The notes under the pieces were generated by a model. The model searched no databases. It was given only the letters and a program-made list of their open reading frames with translations, and was not told where the DNA came from. Shown here piece after piece: positions 36,826 through 45,413 of a stretch of DNA of 64,000 bases; the first letter of the stretch is position 1; every line of letters begins with the position of its first letter. The translations under genes were made by a program, and so were the position numbers. Source of the stretch: Pseudomonas sp. 10S4. GTDB lineage: Bacteria > Pseudomonadota > Gammaproteobacteria > Pseudomonadales > Pseudomonadaceae. The stretch is from assembly GCF_034344865.1 (NCBI RefSeq), contig NZ_CP133774.1, positions 5,022,001 to 5,086,000 on the forward strand, given 5' to 3'.

Positions 36826-36930
36826 CCAGCTCAGGCCGAGAAAAAACTTAACGTCGTGTCCGGGATTAGTTGATCACTACAGTGTATATTTAGGCTCGTG
36901 TCCAAGCGCTTTGAATAACAGGGAAAAGCC

Positions 36931-37296
36931 ATGAAATTTCGCTTTCTGATTTTGACTATGGTTGTTCTTACGGCCGAATCAGCAAATGCTGAACTTGCAC
37001 CGCAACTGATGGATGCTTTGAAAGTCGAAAATGCTTGTGCGAGCGCAATGGTTCCAACTGTTGATGATGGTGTTTCTGACGCGGGAACGGTGGCCATAGC
37101 CCTGTCTCTGCGATGTGCGAAGGAATATCAAACCGTCACCGAAGCTTTCAAAACGACCCTTGAGAACGATACGCAGCGGAACATGCTTGCTCATCAGCGC
37201 ATGAGCAACGATCAAAGGGAGCAAGAGTTTCTCACGGTTGTAATGGGCTATCGCCAGTGGAAGAAAACCCATCCAGACCAACCCTCCAAGCAATAG
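36931..37296 (+). CDS. Small secreted protein, unknown function (cargo module 3)
   Basis: 121 residues with a clear signal peptide (MKFRFLILTMVVLTAESANA, cleavage after ANA). The mature part has two cysteines (ENACASAM and LRCAKEY) that could form a disulfide, and a helical, charged C-terminus. CAGGGAAAAGCC before the ATG provides a ribosome site. No family recognised. Its place behind repeat C, parallel to the other modules, suggests that it arrived as separate cargo. Confidence 0.65.
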   Translation: MKFRFLILTMVVLTAESANAELAPQLMDALKVENACASAMVPTVDDGVSDAGTVAIALSLRCAKEYQTVTEAFKTTLENDTQRNMLAHQRMSNDQREQEFLTVVMGYRQWKKTHPDQPSKQ

Positions 37297-37821
37297 CCCT
37301 ACTATGACTTGTCGTGGTGCCTTTCCTGTCCGAAACAGGCACGCTTCGTATGTGTCCGGGCATCCCGTCTTGCGTAATTAAACCGGCTGCCACCTATGCG
37401 GAAGCAACTGCTCCATTTCACTCGCCCGCTGCGTCGGCAGGAGCGAGACACATTGTCGCTTGCTCTGAATACGCTGGTGGGCGTCATGCGGCAAGCTCTG
37501 GAAGACCTCCACGGCCCTTACCGATAGCTATTACGGCCAGCTACCTGCTGAGGCTGTCTTGGGTCCTGATGAAGGCTACCCAGAAAATAGCGAAATTTTG
37601 GGAGACAACACCTCAATGCTTTAATAGCTGCAGGTTCCCCCGTAGGCCCCCGCCTGAGCCTTATCGCGCGTCTGCATGGGTCCTTACCGTGCCCGCGCAG
37701 GCCTCTGGATGAGGGCCTCTGAGATGCCACAAAGTGTTAGAACTCTGTTAGAACAGTGTTAGACATGGCCCGAAAGAAGCCCGTAGAATGGGCCAACACG
37801 CCTCATTGCCTGTCCTTTTCA
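37297..37821. other. Right end of prophage remnant, no confident gene
   Basis: An open frame of 132 codons over 37314-37712 looks non-coding in composition. A 43-codon frame (37396-37527, MRKQLLHFTRPLRRQERDTL...) has more natural composition but no ribosome site, and may be a scrap of a phage gene. Copy 2 of the 37-base repeat is at 37631-37665. A tandem of GTGTTAGAAC units at 37735-37764 matches a shorter run at 31592-31613 near the left end, inside the integrase start, so it is probably phage-end sequence. Confidence 0.5.
37631..37665. repeat. 37-base island repeat, copy 2
   Basis: CAGGTTCCCCCGTAGGCCCC and following bases to TTATC, similar to 34468-34504. It confirms that the right end shares phage sequence with the DNA before repeat B. 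Confidence 0.7.
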
Positions 37822-37832
37822 AGTAGAATGCC
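37822..37832 (+). repeat. Candidate attR core of the prophage remnant
   Basis: AGTAGAATGCC, identical to 31508-31518 at the uvrC stop. It lies 26 bases before the pgsA ATG. Confidence 0.55.
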
Positions 37833-37858
37833 AACTCACCTCGTAGCCAGTTGTGCCG

Positions 37859-38419
37859 ATGAATATCCCTAATCTGATTACCGTTCTACGCGTCCTGCTC
37901 ATTCCGATCTTCATTTTACTGTTCTACCTGCCGTACCAATGGAGCTATCTGGCTTCCAGTTCAGTCTTCGCATTCGCCGCTGCCACTGATTGGCTGGACG
38001 GATACCTGGCTCGCCGTTTGGAGCAAAGCACACCGTTCGGGGCTTTCCTCGATCCGGTGGCTGACAAGTTGATGGTCGCTGTCGCGCTGGTATTGCTGGT
38101 GCAAGAACACGGCAATCTGTGGCTCACGCTGCCGGCAGCGGTCATTATTGGTCGCGAGATTGTCGTCTCGGCGTTGCGAGAGTGGATGGCCGAACTCGGC
38201 GCCCGTGCTCACGTCGCCGTGTCGAACCTGGGCAAATGGAAAACCGCCGCGCAAATGCTGGCGCTGGTGATCCTGCTGGCCAATCCGTCGGACTTCAGCT
38301 TCTGGGTCCTGGTGGGTTACGCCTTGTTGCTGGTGTCGGCAGGCCTGACATTGTGGTCCATGGTCCAATATCTGCGGGCTGCCTGGCCACATCTGAAGAC
38401 CGACGTAGAAAAGAAATAA
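37859..38419 (+). CDS. pgsA: CDP-diacylglycerol--glycerol-3-phosphate 3-phosphatidyltransferase
   Basis: 186-residue membrane enzyme making phosphatidylglycerophosphate. It starts [18 protein letters not shown] and contains the CDP-alcohol phosphotransferase motif in [18 protein letters not shown] and AFLDPVADK, with all conserved Asp, Gly and Arg residues. About four to five hydrophobic segments follow. The ATG at 37859 matches known PgsA starts; a GTG two codons upstream is possible. gacA-uvrC-pgsA-tRNA-Gly is the normal Pseudomonas order, here interrupted by the island. Confidence 0.95.
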   Translation: MNIPNLITVLRVLLIPIFILLFYLPYQWSYLASSSVFAFAAATDWLDGYLARRLEQSTPFGAFLDPVADKLMVAVALVLLVQEHGNLWLTLPAAVIIGREIVVSALREWMAELGARAHVAVSNLGKWKTAAQMLALVILLANPSDFSFWVLVGYALLLVSAGLTLWSMVQYLRAAWPHLKTDVEKK

Positions 38420-38439
38420 AACTTTTTTGAATCAAAGGG

Positions 38440-38467
38440 TTGACGGGGCTTCTGGATTCTATAGAAT
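38440..38467 (+). promoter_or_regulatory. tRNA promoter
   Basis: TTGACG (38440-38445) and TAGAAT (38462-38467), 16 bases apart, lie 15 bases before the tRNA; the -10 can also be read as TATAGA at 38460. A GC-rich stretch GCGCCACACC after the -10 is typical of stringently controlled stable RNA promoters. Confidence 0.75.
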
Positions 38468-38482
38468 GCGCCACACCAAGAC

Positions 38483-38558
<76 letters not shown>

Positions 38559-38564
38559 AATACA

Positions 38565-38598
38565 GAAAAAACGCCACTCAATGAGTGGCGTTTTTTTT
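38565..38598 (+). terminator. Intrinsic terminator after tRNA-Gly
   Basis: CGCCACT and AGTGGCG pair around CAATG, flanked by AAAAAA and followed by TTTTTTTT. Confidence 0.9.
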
Positions 38599-38624
38599 GC
38601 GCGTTATTTTATTGTCAGCATTGT

Positions 38625-38649
38625 AAAAAGAGGCTTCGGTCTCTTTTTT
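38625..38649 (+). terminator. Second terminator with TTCG tetraloop
   Basis: AAAGAGGC-TTCG-GTCTCTTT forms a stem closed by a C(TTCG)G tetraloop with a following T run; the flanking A and T runs make it work on both strands. Confidence 0.75.
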
Positions 38650-38702
38650 CGTTTCAGTAAGTTCCACTCGAAACCACTACCAGTCGCGATTTTTAATTCG
38701 GC

Positions 38703-39056
38703 TTACAGCGTAGGGGAGCGCACCGGCACCGGTGATTCCAGGCAAAAGCCTGAACCGGCAATTATCCGGATCTTCACTCCAAGGTTATCGCTGAAGGGCA
38801 GGGGCTCGGTCGAGTAGTGGCTGTAATAGCCGTGGCCTTGTTCATGTTCTTTCGGCGAGGCCTGCCAGATTTGCAAGCTGTGCATGCGAAAGCCGCTGGC
38901 CATGAGTGATTTGGGGGGACGTTCGACATGGGCGATCGCGCTGCCGGCCATCATCCCGCTGACGTCACTCGGTTTCACCCATTGATCCGAGCCTAGGCTG
39001 TCCTTGTGCCGGATTTCTCCTTCGAGCAAGTAGGTCAGAGTAGACAGGCCAATATG
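38703..39056 (-). pseudogene. Pirin family remnant
   Basis: Read in frame, HIGLSTLTYLLEGEIRHKDS is immediately preceded by a stop codon and continues to LGVKIRIIAGSGF. It corresponds to the middle of the pirin cupin (HPHIGLxTxTYLxEGE, DSLGS, SGMMAGSAIAHVER, LQIWQASPKEHE). About the first 50 residues, including the first metal-binding histidines, and most of the C-terminal domain are gone. No ribosome site is visible. It is wedged between the tRNA terminators and the diguanylate cyclase gene. Confidence 0.75.
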
Positions 39057-39059
39057 TCA

Positions 39060-41006
39060 TTAATGCCCGGGCATTGGACTGCTTGGGCGTTTTACATCGC
39101 GTTTTCGCTTTGCCAAGTCAGGGCTCGCAATGTGGCTCGGTTGAAGCAGCCGGGGTGTACGCAGTAACAGACTGATTTCCTCTGCGCTGACCGCTCTGCT
39201 GAAAAAGTGGCCCTGAATTTCATCGCAACCGTTTTCACGCAGGAAGGTTTGCTGCTCTTCGGTTTCGACACCTTCGGCAATGACCTTGAGGTTCAGTTTG
39301 TGTCCCAATGAAATCACCGCGGTGGCGATGGCTTTGTCGTTCTCGTTGTCGGGCAGATCGCGCACGAAAGACTGGTCGATCTTGAGTCTTGCGATCGGGA
39401 AGCTTTTCAATGCGGCGAGGCTGGAATAGCCGGTGCCGAAGTCGTCGATTGAGAGACTGATCCCCATTGTTTGCAGTTCTTTCATTTTGCTGATGGCTTG
39501 CTGAAGGTCTTGCATGATCAGACTTTCGGTCAGCTCCAGCTCAAGGTACATCGGGTCCAGTCCGGTTTCTTGCAAGGCATGCCTCACCCGGTCGATCAGA
39601 TCCCTTTCGATGAACTGGCGTGCTGAAATATTCACCGACATGGTGATCGGTGGCCAACCCGCATCCTGCCAGTCCTTGTTCTGTCTGCACGCGGTATGAA
39701 TCACCCAGTCGCCGATGGGCACAATCAACCCGGTCTCTTCGGCCTGCGAAATGAATTTGATTGGAGACACCATGCCGAGCTCGGGGTGCTGCCAGCGGAT
39801 CAGTGCCTCTACGCCGATAATCTGACCTGACTGCAAATCCACCTGTGGTTGGTACAGCAGCAGGAATTCGTCATGGTTGAGTGCGTTTCGAAGCCCATCT
39901 TGCATGGCGAGCTTGCCCTGAACCTTGTTATTCATCTCGCTCGTATAGAACTGGTAACTGTTGCGACCCAACTCCTTGGCCCGGTACATGGCGGCGTCCG
40001 CGTTGCTGAGCAACGTGTCGGTATCGCTGCCGTCGGCAGGGTAGGTGGCCAACCCCATGCTGCAGGTGACGTGGAGTGTATGTCCGCTGAGCTGAATCGG
40101 CCGCAGGATGGCTTCCTGGATTTTGTGCAGGGCTGGAGTAACGCCGTCGAGGTCTGAGGGCTGGTCGAACAGGATAATCACAAACTCGTCGCCACCCAGT
40201 CGCACGACGGTGTCGGTGCGGCGTACACACTCCTGCATGCGCCGGGCGACGGTTTTCAGCAGTTCGTCTCCAGCACTGTGCCCAAGGCTGTCATTCACCA
40301 GTTTGAATTTATCCAGATCGAGAAACACCACCGTCACCAGGCGGTCGTAGCGCTGAGCATAAAGTATTGCCTGCTTGAGACGGTCTTCGAGCAGTGTGCG
40401 ATTCGGCAACCCAGTCAGTGCGTCATGGTCGCCCATATAGCGAATGCGCTTTTCGGTAAGTTGGCGTTCTATCGCAATGCCGGCAAGAGGTGTCGCCATG
40501 TCGATCAGTCGCGTCTCGGTCGCGCGAGGGCTGCGTACGGTGTTGGAATACAAGGCAAACGTACCCAATACCTTTCGCTCATGGGACAGAATCGGCGTTG
40601 ACCAGCAGGAGCGAAATCCATAGGGCGCAGCAACTGAGCGGTACGCCTCCCACAGCGGATCCAGCTCGATATCCGTGACGATGACCGGTTCTCGTCGATA
40701 CACCGCAGTGCCGCATGAACCGACGTTAGGACCGATCGCAATCCCGTCAATGAGCTGGTTATAGGCTTTCGGCAAACTGGGGGCAGCCCCGTGCAGCAGG
40801 TGCTTGCCATCCTCATCCAGTACCAGGATGGACACCATCATCCCCTCCAGTTGGGACTCAACCAGGTGAGCCAGGCTGTCGAGGACTTCTGCAAGCTCGG
40901 TGCTCCTGGCAATTAGCTCCAGGACATGACCTTGTCCGGCGCGGATGATGGCTTCTTGCTCTAATCGGCTGTTTTGTACGGCGAGCCGCTCTGTGGCGAT
41001 ACTCAA
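39060..41006 (-). CDS. GAF-GGDEF-EAL cyclic-di-GMP enzyme
   Basis: 648 residues, no transmembrane segment. GAF domain at about 15-185 (GSCGTAVYRREPVIVTDI, GFRSCWSTPILS), GGDEF at about 195-360 with the intact active site VVRLGGDEFVIIL, and EAL at about 370-625 with GVEALIRWQHPELG, LELTESLIM, SIDDFGTGYSSLA and VIAEGVETEEQ, so synthesis and breakdown of c-di-GMP are both possible. Its ATG overlaps the stop of the HAMP protein (ATGA), making it the output of a three-gene signalling operon. Confidence 0.92.
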   Translation of the reverse strand: MSIATERLAVQNSRLEQEAIIRAGQGHVLELIARSTELAEVLDSLAHLVESQLEGMMVSILVLDEDGKHLLHGAAPSLPKAYNQLIDGIAIGPNVGSCGTAVYRREPVIVTDIELDPLWEAYRSVAAPYGFRSCWSTPILSHERKVLGTFALYSNTVRSPRATETRLIDMATPLAGIAIERQLTEKRIRYMGDHDALTGLPNRTLLEDRLKQAILYAQRYDRLVTVVFLDLDKFKLVNDSLGHSAGDELLKTVARRMQECVRRTDTVVRLGGDEFVIILFDQPSDLDGVTPALHKIQEAILRPIQLSGHTLHVTCSMGLATYPADGSDTDTLLSNADAAMYRAKELGRNSYQFYTSEMNNKVQGKLAMQDGLRNALNHDEFLLLYQPQVDLQSGQIIGVEALIRWQHPELGMVSPIKFISQAEETGLIVPIGDWVIHTACRQNKDWQDAGWPPITMSVNISARQFIERDLIDRVRHALQETGLDPMYLELELTESLIMQDLQQAISKMKELQTMGISLSIDDFGTGYSSLAALKSFPIARLKIDQSFVRDLPDNENDKAIATAVISLGHKLNLKVIAEGVETEEQQTFLRENGCDEIQGHFFSRAVSAEEISLLLRTPRLLQPSHIASPDLAKRKRDVKRPSSPMPGH

Positions 41007-42079
41007 TTGGACCGTTCTTTTTCCAGCTGAAGTCGGTCTTTAAGGAATTGATTCACCGCACTCGCCATGTTGCCGATCTCGTCCTTCCCATGCTCTGCCA
41101 TCACTAAATGCGTTTTGTCCGTGTGCTCCTGACGCAATTGCCGGCTTATTTCATTCAGGCGCACGAGCACATGACGGCCCATGAAGACCCGGGTCACGAA
41201 CCAGGCGAACACCAGGCTGGCACCCAACATGATCAGCACCCATTGCTGGCTACGATTGGAGGCCTCGACCAGACGCTGCACAGCTTCGCGATAGTCTTCG
41301 GTGTAAGCACTGGATTGCGCACGGGCCACCGCGACCAGAACCCCGGCTTCATTCTTCAGTTCTTCATTGAAGCGCTGTATGACGTTGCGCTGATTGATGA
41401 GCCTCAGGTGCAGAGAGAAGAGATCAGGCGTCTGCACGTCAGCGTTGGGTAACTTGCCTGCGGTGCCTGACAGGCGCTCATACCGGATCCGCAGCCGTTC
41501 CACGGCATCACTGTCAACAGCCTGCGGCAGATCGAAAAGTAACACCGCCAGTTCCAGGCTGGCGCGGGTCTGGGTCGCGGTTAACCGGGCGGTATGCTCC
41601 TTCAGGGTTTGCTCGAAGGTGACCTCGGTTTGCAGCAGGCTTTCTCGCAGTTGCGCAACGATGTTGGCGGTGTTGCGGAACATCTGGCTCGACTGGTACA
41701 TGTCAAGTATCGCCACGCCACTGTTCGAGGCAGTCAGCTGCTGCACCAGTTGATCAAGGGCTTCAAGCTGTTCGACGGTCGCCGCATAGCTTGAACGCAG
41801 GGCGTCGGGGGAGCGGGTTGTCAAAAGCTGATCGGTCTGGCGTTCGATCAGCAAGGTACGCTGCAGCATGTCTTGCCCATTTTGCATGCGGACCAGTCGT
41901 TCATCTGTCAGCTGGCGGGTGGCGCTGTTTGACGTGCGCAACGCGTAGACCGCAGTTGCACCACCCGCCAGGATCAGCAGCGCCAGCGTCAGAAACGCCA
42001 GCGTGAACTGCGCGCGTAGCGATTGCGGCAATAGCCAGCGTCCGAGTCGGGAAGTAACGTCCAATGTCAGGGATTCCAT
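41003..42079 (-). CDS. Membrane signal transducer with HAMP domain and no output domain
   Basis: 358 residues: transmembrane helix 1 at about 23-47 (FTLAFLTLALLILAGGATAVYA), a helical periplasmic domain of about 230 residues, helix 2 at about 278-297 (WVLIMLGASLVFAWFV), then HAMP (RHVLVRLNEISRQLRQEHTD, KDEIGNMASAVNQF) and a short coil ending at residue 358. Kinase or methyl-accepting domains are absent; the output would be supplied in trans by the GGDEF-EAL protein whose gene overlaps its stop. It overlaps the binding-protein gene by 13 bases. Confidence 0.85.
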   Translation of the reverse strand: MESLTLDVTSRLGRWLLPQSLRAQFTLAFLTLALLILAGGATAVYALRTSNSATRQLTDERLVRMQNGQDMLQRTLLIERQTDQLLTTRSPDALRSSYAATVEQLEALDQLVQQLTASNSGVAILDMYQSSQMFRNTANIVAQLRESLLQTEVTFEQTLKEHTARLTATQTRASLELAVLLFDLPQAVDSDAVERLRIRYERLSGTAGKLPNADVQTPDLFSLHLRLINQRNVIQRFNEELKNEAGVLVAVARAQSSAYTEDYREAVQRLVEASNRSQQWVLIMLGASLVFAWFVTRVFMGRHVLVRLNEISRQLRQEHTDKTHLVMAEHGKDEIGNMASAVNQFLKDRLQLEKERSN

Positions 42080-43269
42080 TGGTGGCGATAGATGTCTCGA
42101 TAGCCATTGTCAGGGTCGTACTGGAATTTCTTCCCGCCGTCGAAGGCGATGTTGTCGGCATTGACTAGGTGAATCGGCGCTACGAAGCCACTCACCGGCT
42201 GACCTGCAAACAGCCGGTTCAATTCATCTATCACTTGCCAGCCATGCAGGTTGAGCGGCTCGGCCACGGTGACGGTCTGGTAGGTTTTTGCCTGTATGCG
42301 CAAGAAAGCCGAAGCGCTGCCATCACCGGCAGACAACAGACTGATGCCGTCACTGGGTATTGCAGCGTTGGTCAATGAGGCAATCGAGTAGTCGAAATAG
42401 ATATCGTTGATGGCCAGGGTGTGGGTCCAGCGCTTGCCATAGCGCTGAAGCAGCTCCTTGGTGATCGCCGGCATCTTCTCGCTACTTTCGGAGATCGCGA
42501 CATCGCGTACTTCCAGTAACGTACATTCCCGACAGGCCCGAATGACGTCTTCCATGGCCTTGGCTTTCGCCATGGCGATGCTGTACTTGGAGTCAGTCAG
42601 GATGACCACGCCGGCGTGTCCGTTTGACTGTGCCACTGCCGCCATGGCCGTGAGGCGCGCCACTTCTATCGGGTCGGTCGTGACGTTCATGGCCACTGGC
42701 GTGCCGTCAATCGGCCCGGGTCGTGCCCCGGCGTGCCAGCCAACCACCGGCACCTTCCTGTTGGCGAAGAGCATCAGCGCCGCATTGTTCTCAAGGGCGT
42801 CGGAGCCGCACAGAATGAGGCCGTCGGGTTTCGCCGCCAAGGCATCGGAAAAGGCCTTTGCACGCCCGGCCGATGATCCAGCGCCATCGAATATTTTCAG
42901 CGTCCAGCCCATCGCCTTGGCTGCCTCGCGAGCGCCCTGCGCGACACCGACAATTCCTCCGTTACGCAAATCTTCTGCGACAAAGGCGATGCTCTTGCCT
43001 CGTTGGGCTTGCGGACCAGATTCAGGACCGCTCCAGCGAACGGCTTCGAGGGTGGCCCTGGAAACGATTTCCTGCGCTTGAATCACCGTAACCGTGGCGT
43101 TTTCGGCACCCGCTGCGGCTGGCAGGTTCTGGCTGTATCCGGGAGTTGCTGTGAAAAGACAGAAAACCGCAATTGAGGCCATCCAGAGTCGCCTGGGCTT
43201 GATCAGATAGGTTCGATCACCGCATGTGAAGCCGGGGCTGGAGCCGATGGCGCGATCATAGTCTGGCAT
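42067..43269 (-). CDS. Periplasmic sugar-binding-like sensor protein (RbsB/LuxP type)
   Basis: About 400 residues. Signal peptide near residues 25-45 (LWMASIAVFCLFTATPGYSQ). The mature protein has the type I periplasmic-binding fold: KSIAFVAEDLRNGGIVGVAQ, KPDGLILCGSDALENNAALM, GHAGVVILTDSKYSIAMAKA, TLAINDIYFDYSIASL. I take the ATG at 43269 because AAGGGA lies seven bases before it. There is no ABC permease or ATPase nearby; it heads an operon with a HAMP transducer and a c-di-GMP enzyme, so it probably presents a ligand to the transducer, as LuxP does to LuxQ. Confidence 0.87.
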   Translation of the reverse strand: MPDYDRAIGSSPGFTCGDRTYLIKPRRLWMASIAVFCLFTATPGYSQNLPAAAGAENATVTVIQAQEIVSRATLEAVRWSGPESGPQAQRGKSIAFVAEDLRNGGIVGVAQGAREAAKAMGWTLKIFDGAGSSAGRAKAFSDALAAKPDGLILCGSDALENNAALMLFANRKVPVVGWHAGARPGPIDGTPVAMNVTTDPIEVARLTAMAAVAQSNGHAGVVILTDSKYSIAMAKAKAMEDVIRACRECTLLEVRDVAISESSEKMPAITKELLQRYGKRWTHTLAINDIYFDYSIASLTNAAIPSDGISLLSAGDGSASAFLRIQAKTYQTVTVAEPLNLHGWQVIDELNRLFAGQPVSGFVAPIHLVNADNIAFDGGKKFQYDPDNGYRDIYRHQWNP

Positions 43270-43723
43270 GGTGTCCCTTTTTGCCAAGAGTGCAGCGTTC
43301 ACTGTCCGAAAGAATAGTCGGTTCTGCTGTCATCAGGTCGTTTGTGGGTGACGTGCTCGAATTTAGTCCTGAATATTCAGGAAATAGGGCAGGGTGCCAT
43401 GGCACAAAACAAGGGACGAAGGCCAATTGCATCGTTGACTACATTGAGTGGTTTTACAAGGCTTCGACTTTGCACAAACGCCAGGCAAAAAAACGGCACC
43501 TGGCGTTTTTGTTTGTGTGTGATTTGTTGGGCTGTTCCGAGGAAAAGATCGCGATCTGTACATTCGTTCCGCCGCTTTCTGCGAAAACTATCCCTGAGGC
43601 CGTTTCTCAGGAAAGTTCGGCAGGCGGCTAGAGAGGACTGTCTCAATCTCCAGTCTTAAGGTGTCCACATAAGCACAGAGGTACGGTTTAGTACCTGAAA
43701 GCACCTGACCTTGATGGATAAAC
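43270..43723. other. Intergenic region with one terminator
   Basis: Apart from the stem-loop at 43477-43511 I see no feature. Open frames over 43281-43659 have atypical composition and no supported start. Confidence 0.5.
43477..43511 (+). terminator. Intrinsic terminator
   Basis: ACGCCAGG (43478-43485) and CCTGGCGT (43499-43506) pair around 13 bases, followed by TTTTGTTT. It points along the plus strand but no plus-strand gene precedes it, so it may end an unrecognised small transcript. Confidence 0.65.
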
Positions 43724-43960
43724 CTAGTTTACGTCGAGGTTCTTCTTGAACCCGCGAAGGTTCATTAGAAAAAGGAAAATCTGCAAGACGATGAGAGCAT
43801 AGGCTTCTACGTACACCCCCCAAATCACCCACAGCAAATTGCTCAAACTGAAGCATACGAACCCTGTCATCCGCCTTGCGGGTCGTTGAGACCCGATAAG
43901 CCACGCTGCAAACACCGTTACCAGCATCGCAGGCCATTGAACCCAATCCAGGTAGCTCAA
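43724..43960 (-). CDS. Small membrane protein (DUF, 'amino acid transporter'-like)
   Basis: 78 residues from a TTG start with AGGGAG six bases upstream. Three hydrophobic helices: QWPAMLVTVFAAWLIG, RMTGFVCFSLSNLLWVIWGV and AYALIVLQIFLFLMNLRG. Similar short three-helix proteins are found in many pseudomonads and have been loosely labelled amino acid transporters. Function not established. Monocistronic. Confidence 0.65.
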   Translation of the reverse strand: MSYLDWVQWPAMLVTVFAAWLIGSQRPARRMTGFVCFSLSNLLWVIWGVYVEAYALIVLQIFLFLMNLRGFKKNLDVN

Positions 43961-44174
43961 AATTACTCCCTAAATTTCTCCGAGAATAAAAGATAGAGGG
44001 TGATATTGACGAATGATTCAGAGTTTTTCGTGAGACGTACTCCGTAACCACTCGTCCGGGAATGATTAGATTTGTTGAACGTGTGTTCCTTTATCGCAGA
44101 CAGATAAATCATGTGCTGACGAAACGCACTCCTCGTTCGGCTACCTCTTAAATATCACCATCCAGGAGAAAATC

Positions 44175-45014
44175 ATGAGAGTGCTCGTTACGGGAGCAGG
44201 TACAGGGTTTGGCTATGAAGTAGCCCTCAGACTCGCCAAGAGAGGGCTGGATGTCATCGCCGGAGTCGAGGTCGTGGCCCAGGTGCATTCACTCGAACAA
44301 GAAGCGAAGCGTCGTGGGGTGAGTCTTCGTGTCGAGAAGCTCGACGTCACACACGAAGGCGACCGGCTAAAAGCTGCTGAGTGGGATGTGGACGTGCTGC
44401 TAAACAATGCAGGTATCTCAGAAGGCGGAGCGACAGTTGATATTCCTGCCGAAAATTTGCGTCGTCAGTACGAGGTCAATGTGGTCGGCCCGCTGATGCT
44501 GACTCAACTGATTGCTAAGAAGATGGTGTTGAAGAAAAAGGGCAAGATTGTCTTTATGTCCTCAGTCGCAGGCCTTACAGCCGATCCATTCGCTGGCGCT
44601 TATTCGTCTTCCAAGCACGCGGTGGAGGCTATTGCAGAAGCGATGGGTCTTGAACTCAGAGAGTTTGGTATCGAGGTGGCAACAGTGAACCCAGGGCCGT
44701 TCCTGACCGGGTTCAATGATCGTATGTTTGAGACGTGGAAAACTTGGCAGGACGATCCTTCCACGCGTCTCTTCGACTACAACAAACTAGCTTTCCCGCA
44801 TGAACAGTACGATCCGGAACCGGTATTCGAAACTACCATCGGTGTTATCACCGGCACCGTCGACACTTACCGGAATGTTGAGCCAAAGGAAATTATTGAT
44901 CAGCAACGTAAGCAGATCGACTCCGCTTGGACCCGCAAGAGCAGGGAAGGACTAGGTAAGCGCGCTGAACTTGTTCAGAAGGCGTATGACATTGAGCCTG
45001 GCACGCCTGTCTGA
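44175..45014 (+). CDS. Short-chain dehydrogenase/reductase
   Basis: 279 residues, classical SDR: cofactor loop VTGAGTGFGYEVAL, LLNNAGISEGG, catalytic serine in IVFMSSVAGLTADPF and YSSSKHAVEAIAE. The CAGGAGAAAATC before the ATG is a strong ribosome site. The Gly-rich loop has Phe (TGFG) rather than Ile, seen in some SDRs. Substrate unknown. It lies in a less GC-rich stretch with no partner genes, possibly acquired. Confidence 0.88.
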   Translation: MRVLVTGAGTGFGYEVALRLAKRGLDVIAGVEVVAQVHSLEQEAKRRGVSLRVEKLDVTHEGDRLKAAEWDVDVLLNNAGISEGGATVDIPAENLRRQYEVNVVGPLMLTQLIAKKMVLKKKGKIVFMSSVAGLTADPFAGAYSSSKHAVEAIAEAMGLELREFGIEVATVNPGPFLTGFNDRMFETWKTWQDDPSTRLFDYNKLAFPHEQYDPEPVFETTIGVITGTVDTYRNVEPKEIIDQQRKQIDSAWTRKSREGLGKRAELVQKAYDIEPGTPV

Positions 45015-45179
45015 CATTTATGAAAGGGTAAGGGGGCGCTCGCAACGTGCGGAATCCCTTGCCTTCAATTATTCCTAATCATGCAGATTTTCTTCGGGCA
45101 CCCCGACTGTTTGTCAACGGGCGTGCCATCGACGGCGGCCTCTGACCGGTCGGGTACAACTATAAAAAGGGTGATCGCG

Positions 45180-45413
45180 ATGAATTGTCTTATCTGTATA
45201 GGTATCGCTGAACGTATTCAATGCTCTGGCCCTTGGGAAGAAAGAGACTGCCTGGACTGCGGACGCTATCGCATCTCGGACGAACTCATATTGGCCTTGA
45301 TGCAGCAGGGCCAGATTTTCGACGTCAGCGAAACTAGGAGGTGGCTTAACGGCCAGCGTCTAGAAGTTGCGATTCCTACTATTGAGATTCATCAAGCACT
45401 GCTGGCGTCTTAA
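45180..45413 (+). CDS. Small zinc-ribbon-like protein, unknown function
   Basis: 77 residues starting MNCLICIGIAERIQCSGPWE; AAAGGGTG precedes the ATG at 45180. Two CxxC pairs (CLIC near residue 3 and CLDC near 30) could hold a zinc ion, followed by a helical region (ISDELILALMQQGQIFDVSE). No family recognised. It probably stands alone behind its own promoter. Confidence 0.6.
   Translation: MNCLICIGIAERIQCSGPWEERDCLDCGRYRISDELILALMQQGQIFDVSETRRWLNGQRLEVAIPTIEIHQALLAS

Noticed and set aside
37314..37712. 132-codon frame at the right end of the prophage remnant
   Set aside because: Pro/Ala/Ser-rich, no ribosome site, no motif; the sequence includes a phage repeat, so it is unlikely to be coding.
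31567..37821. A functional prophage
   Set aside because: Integrase catalytic domain, RNA polymerase, capsid, terminase and most structural genes are missing; the remaining virion gene is truncated and frameshifted.
43281..43659. Two overlapping plus-strand frames before the small membrane protein
   Set aside because: No ribosome site, odd composition, and they run through a terminator stem-loop.
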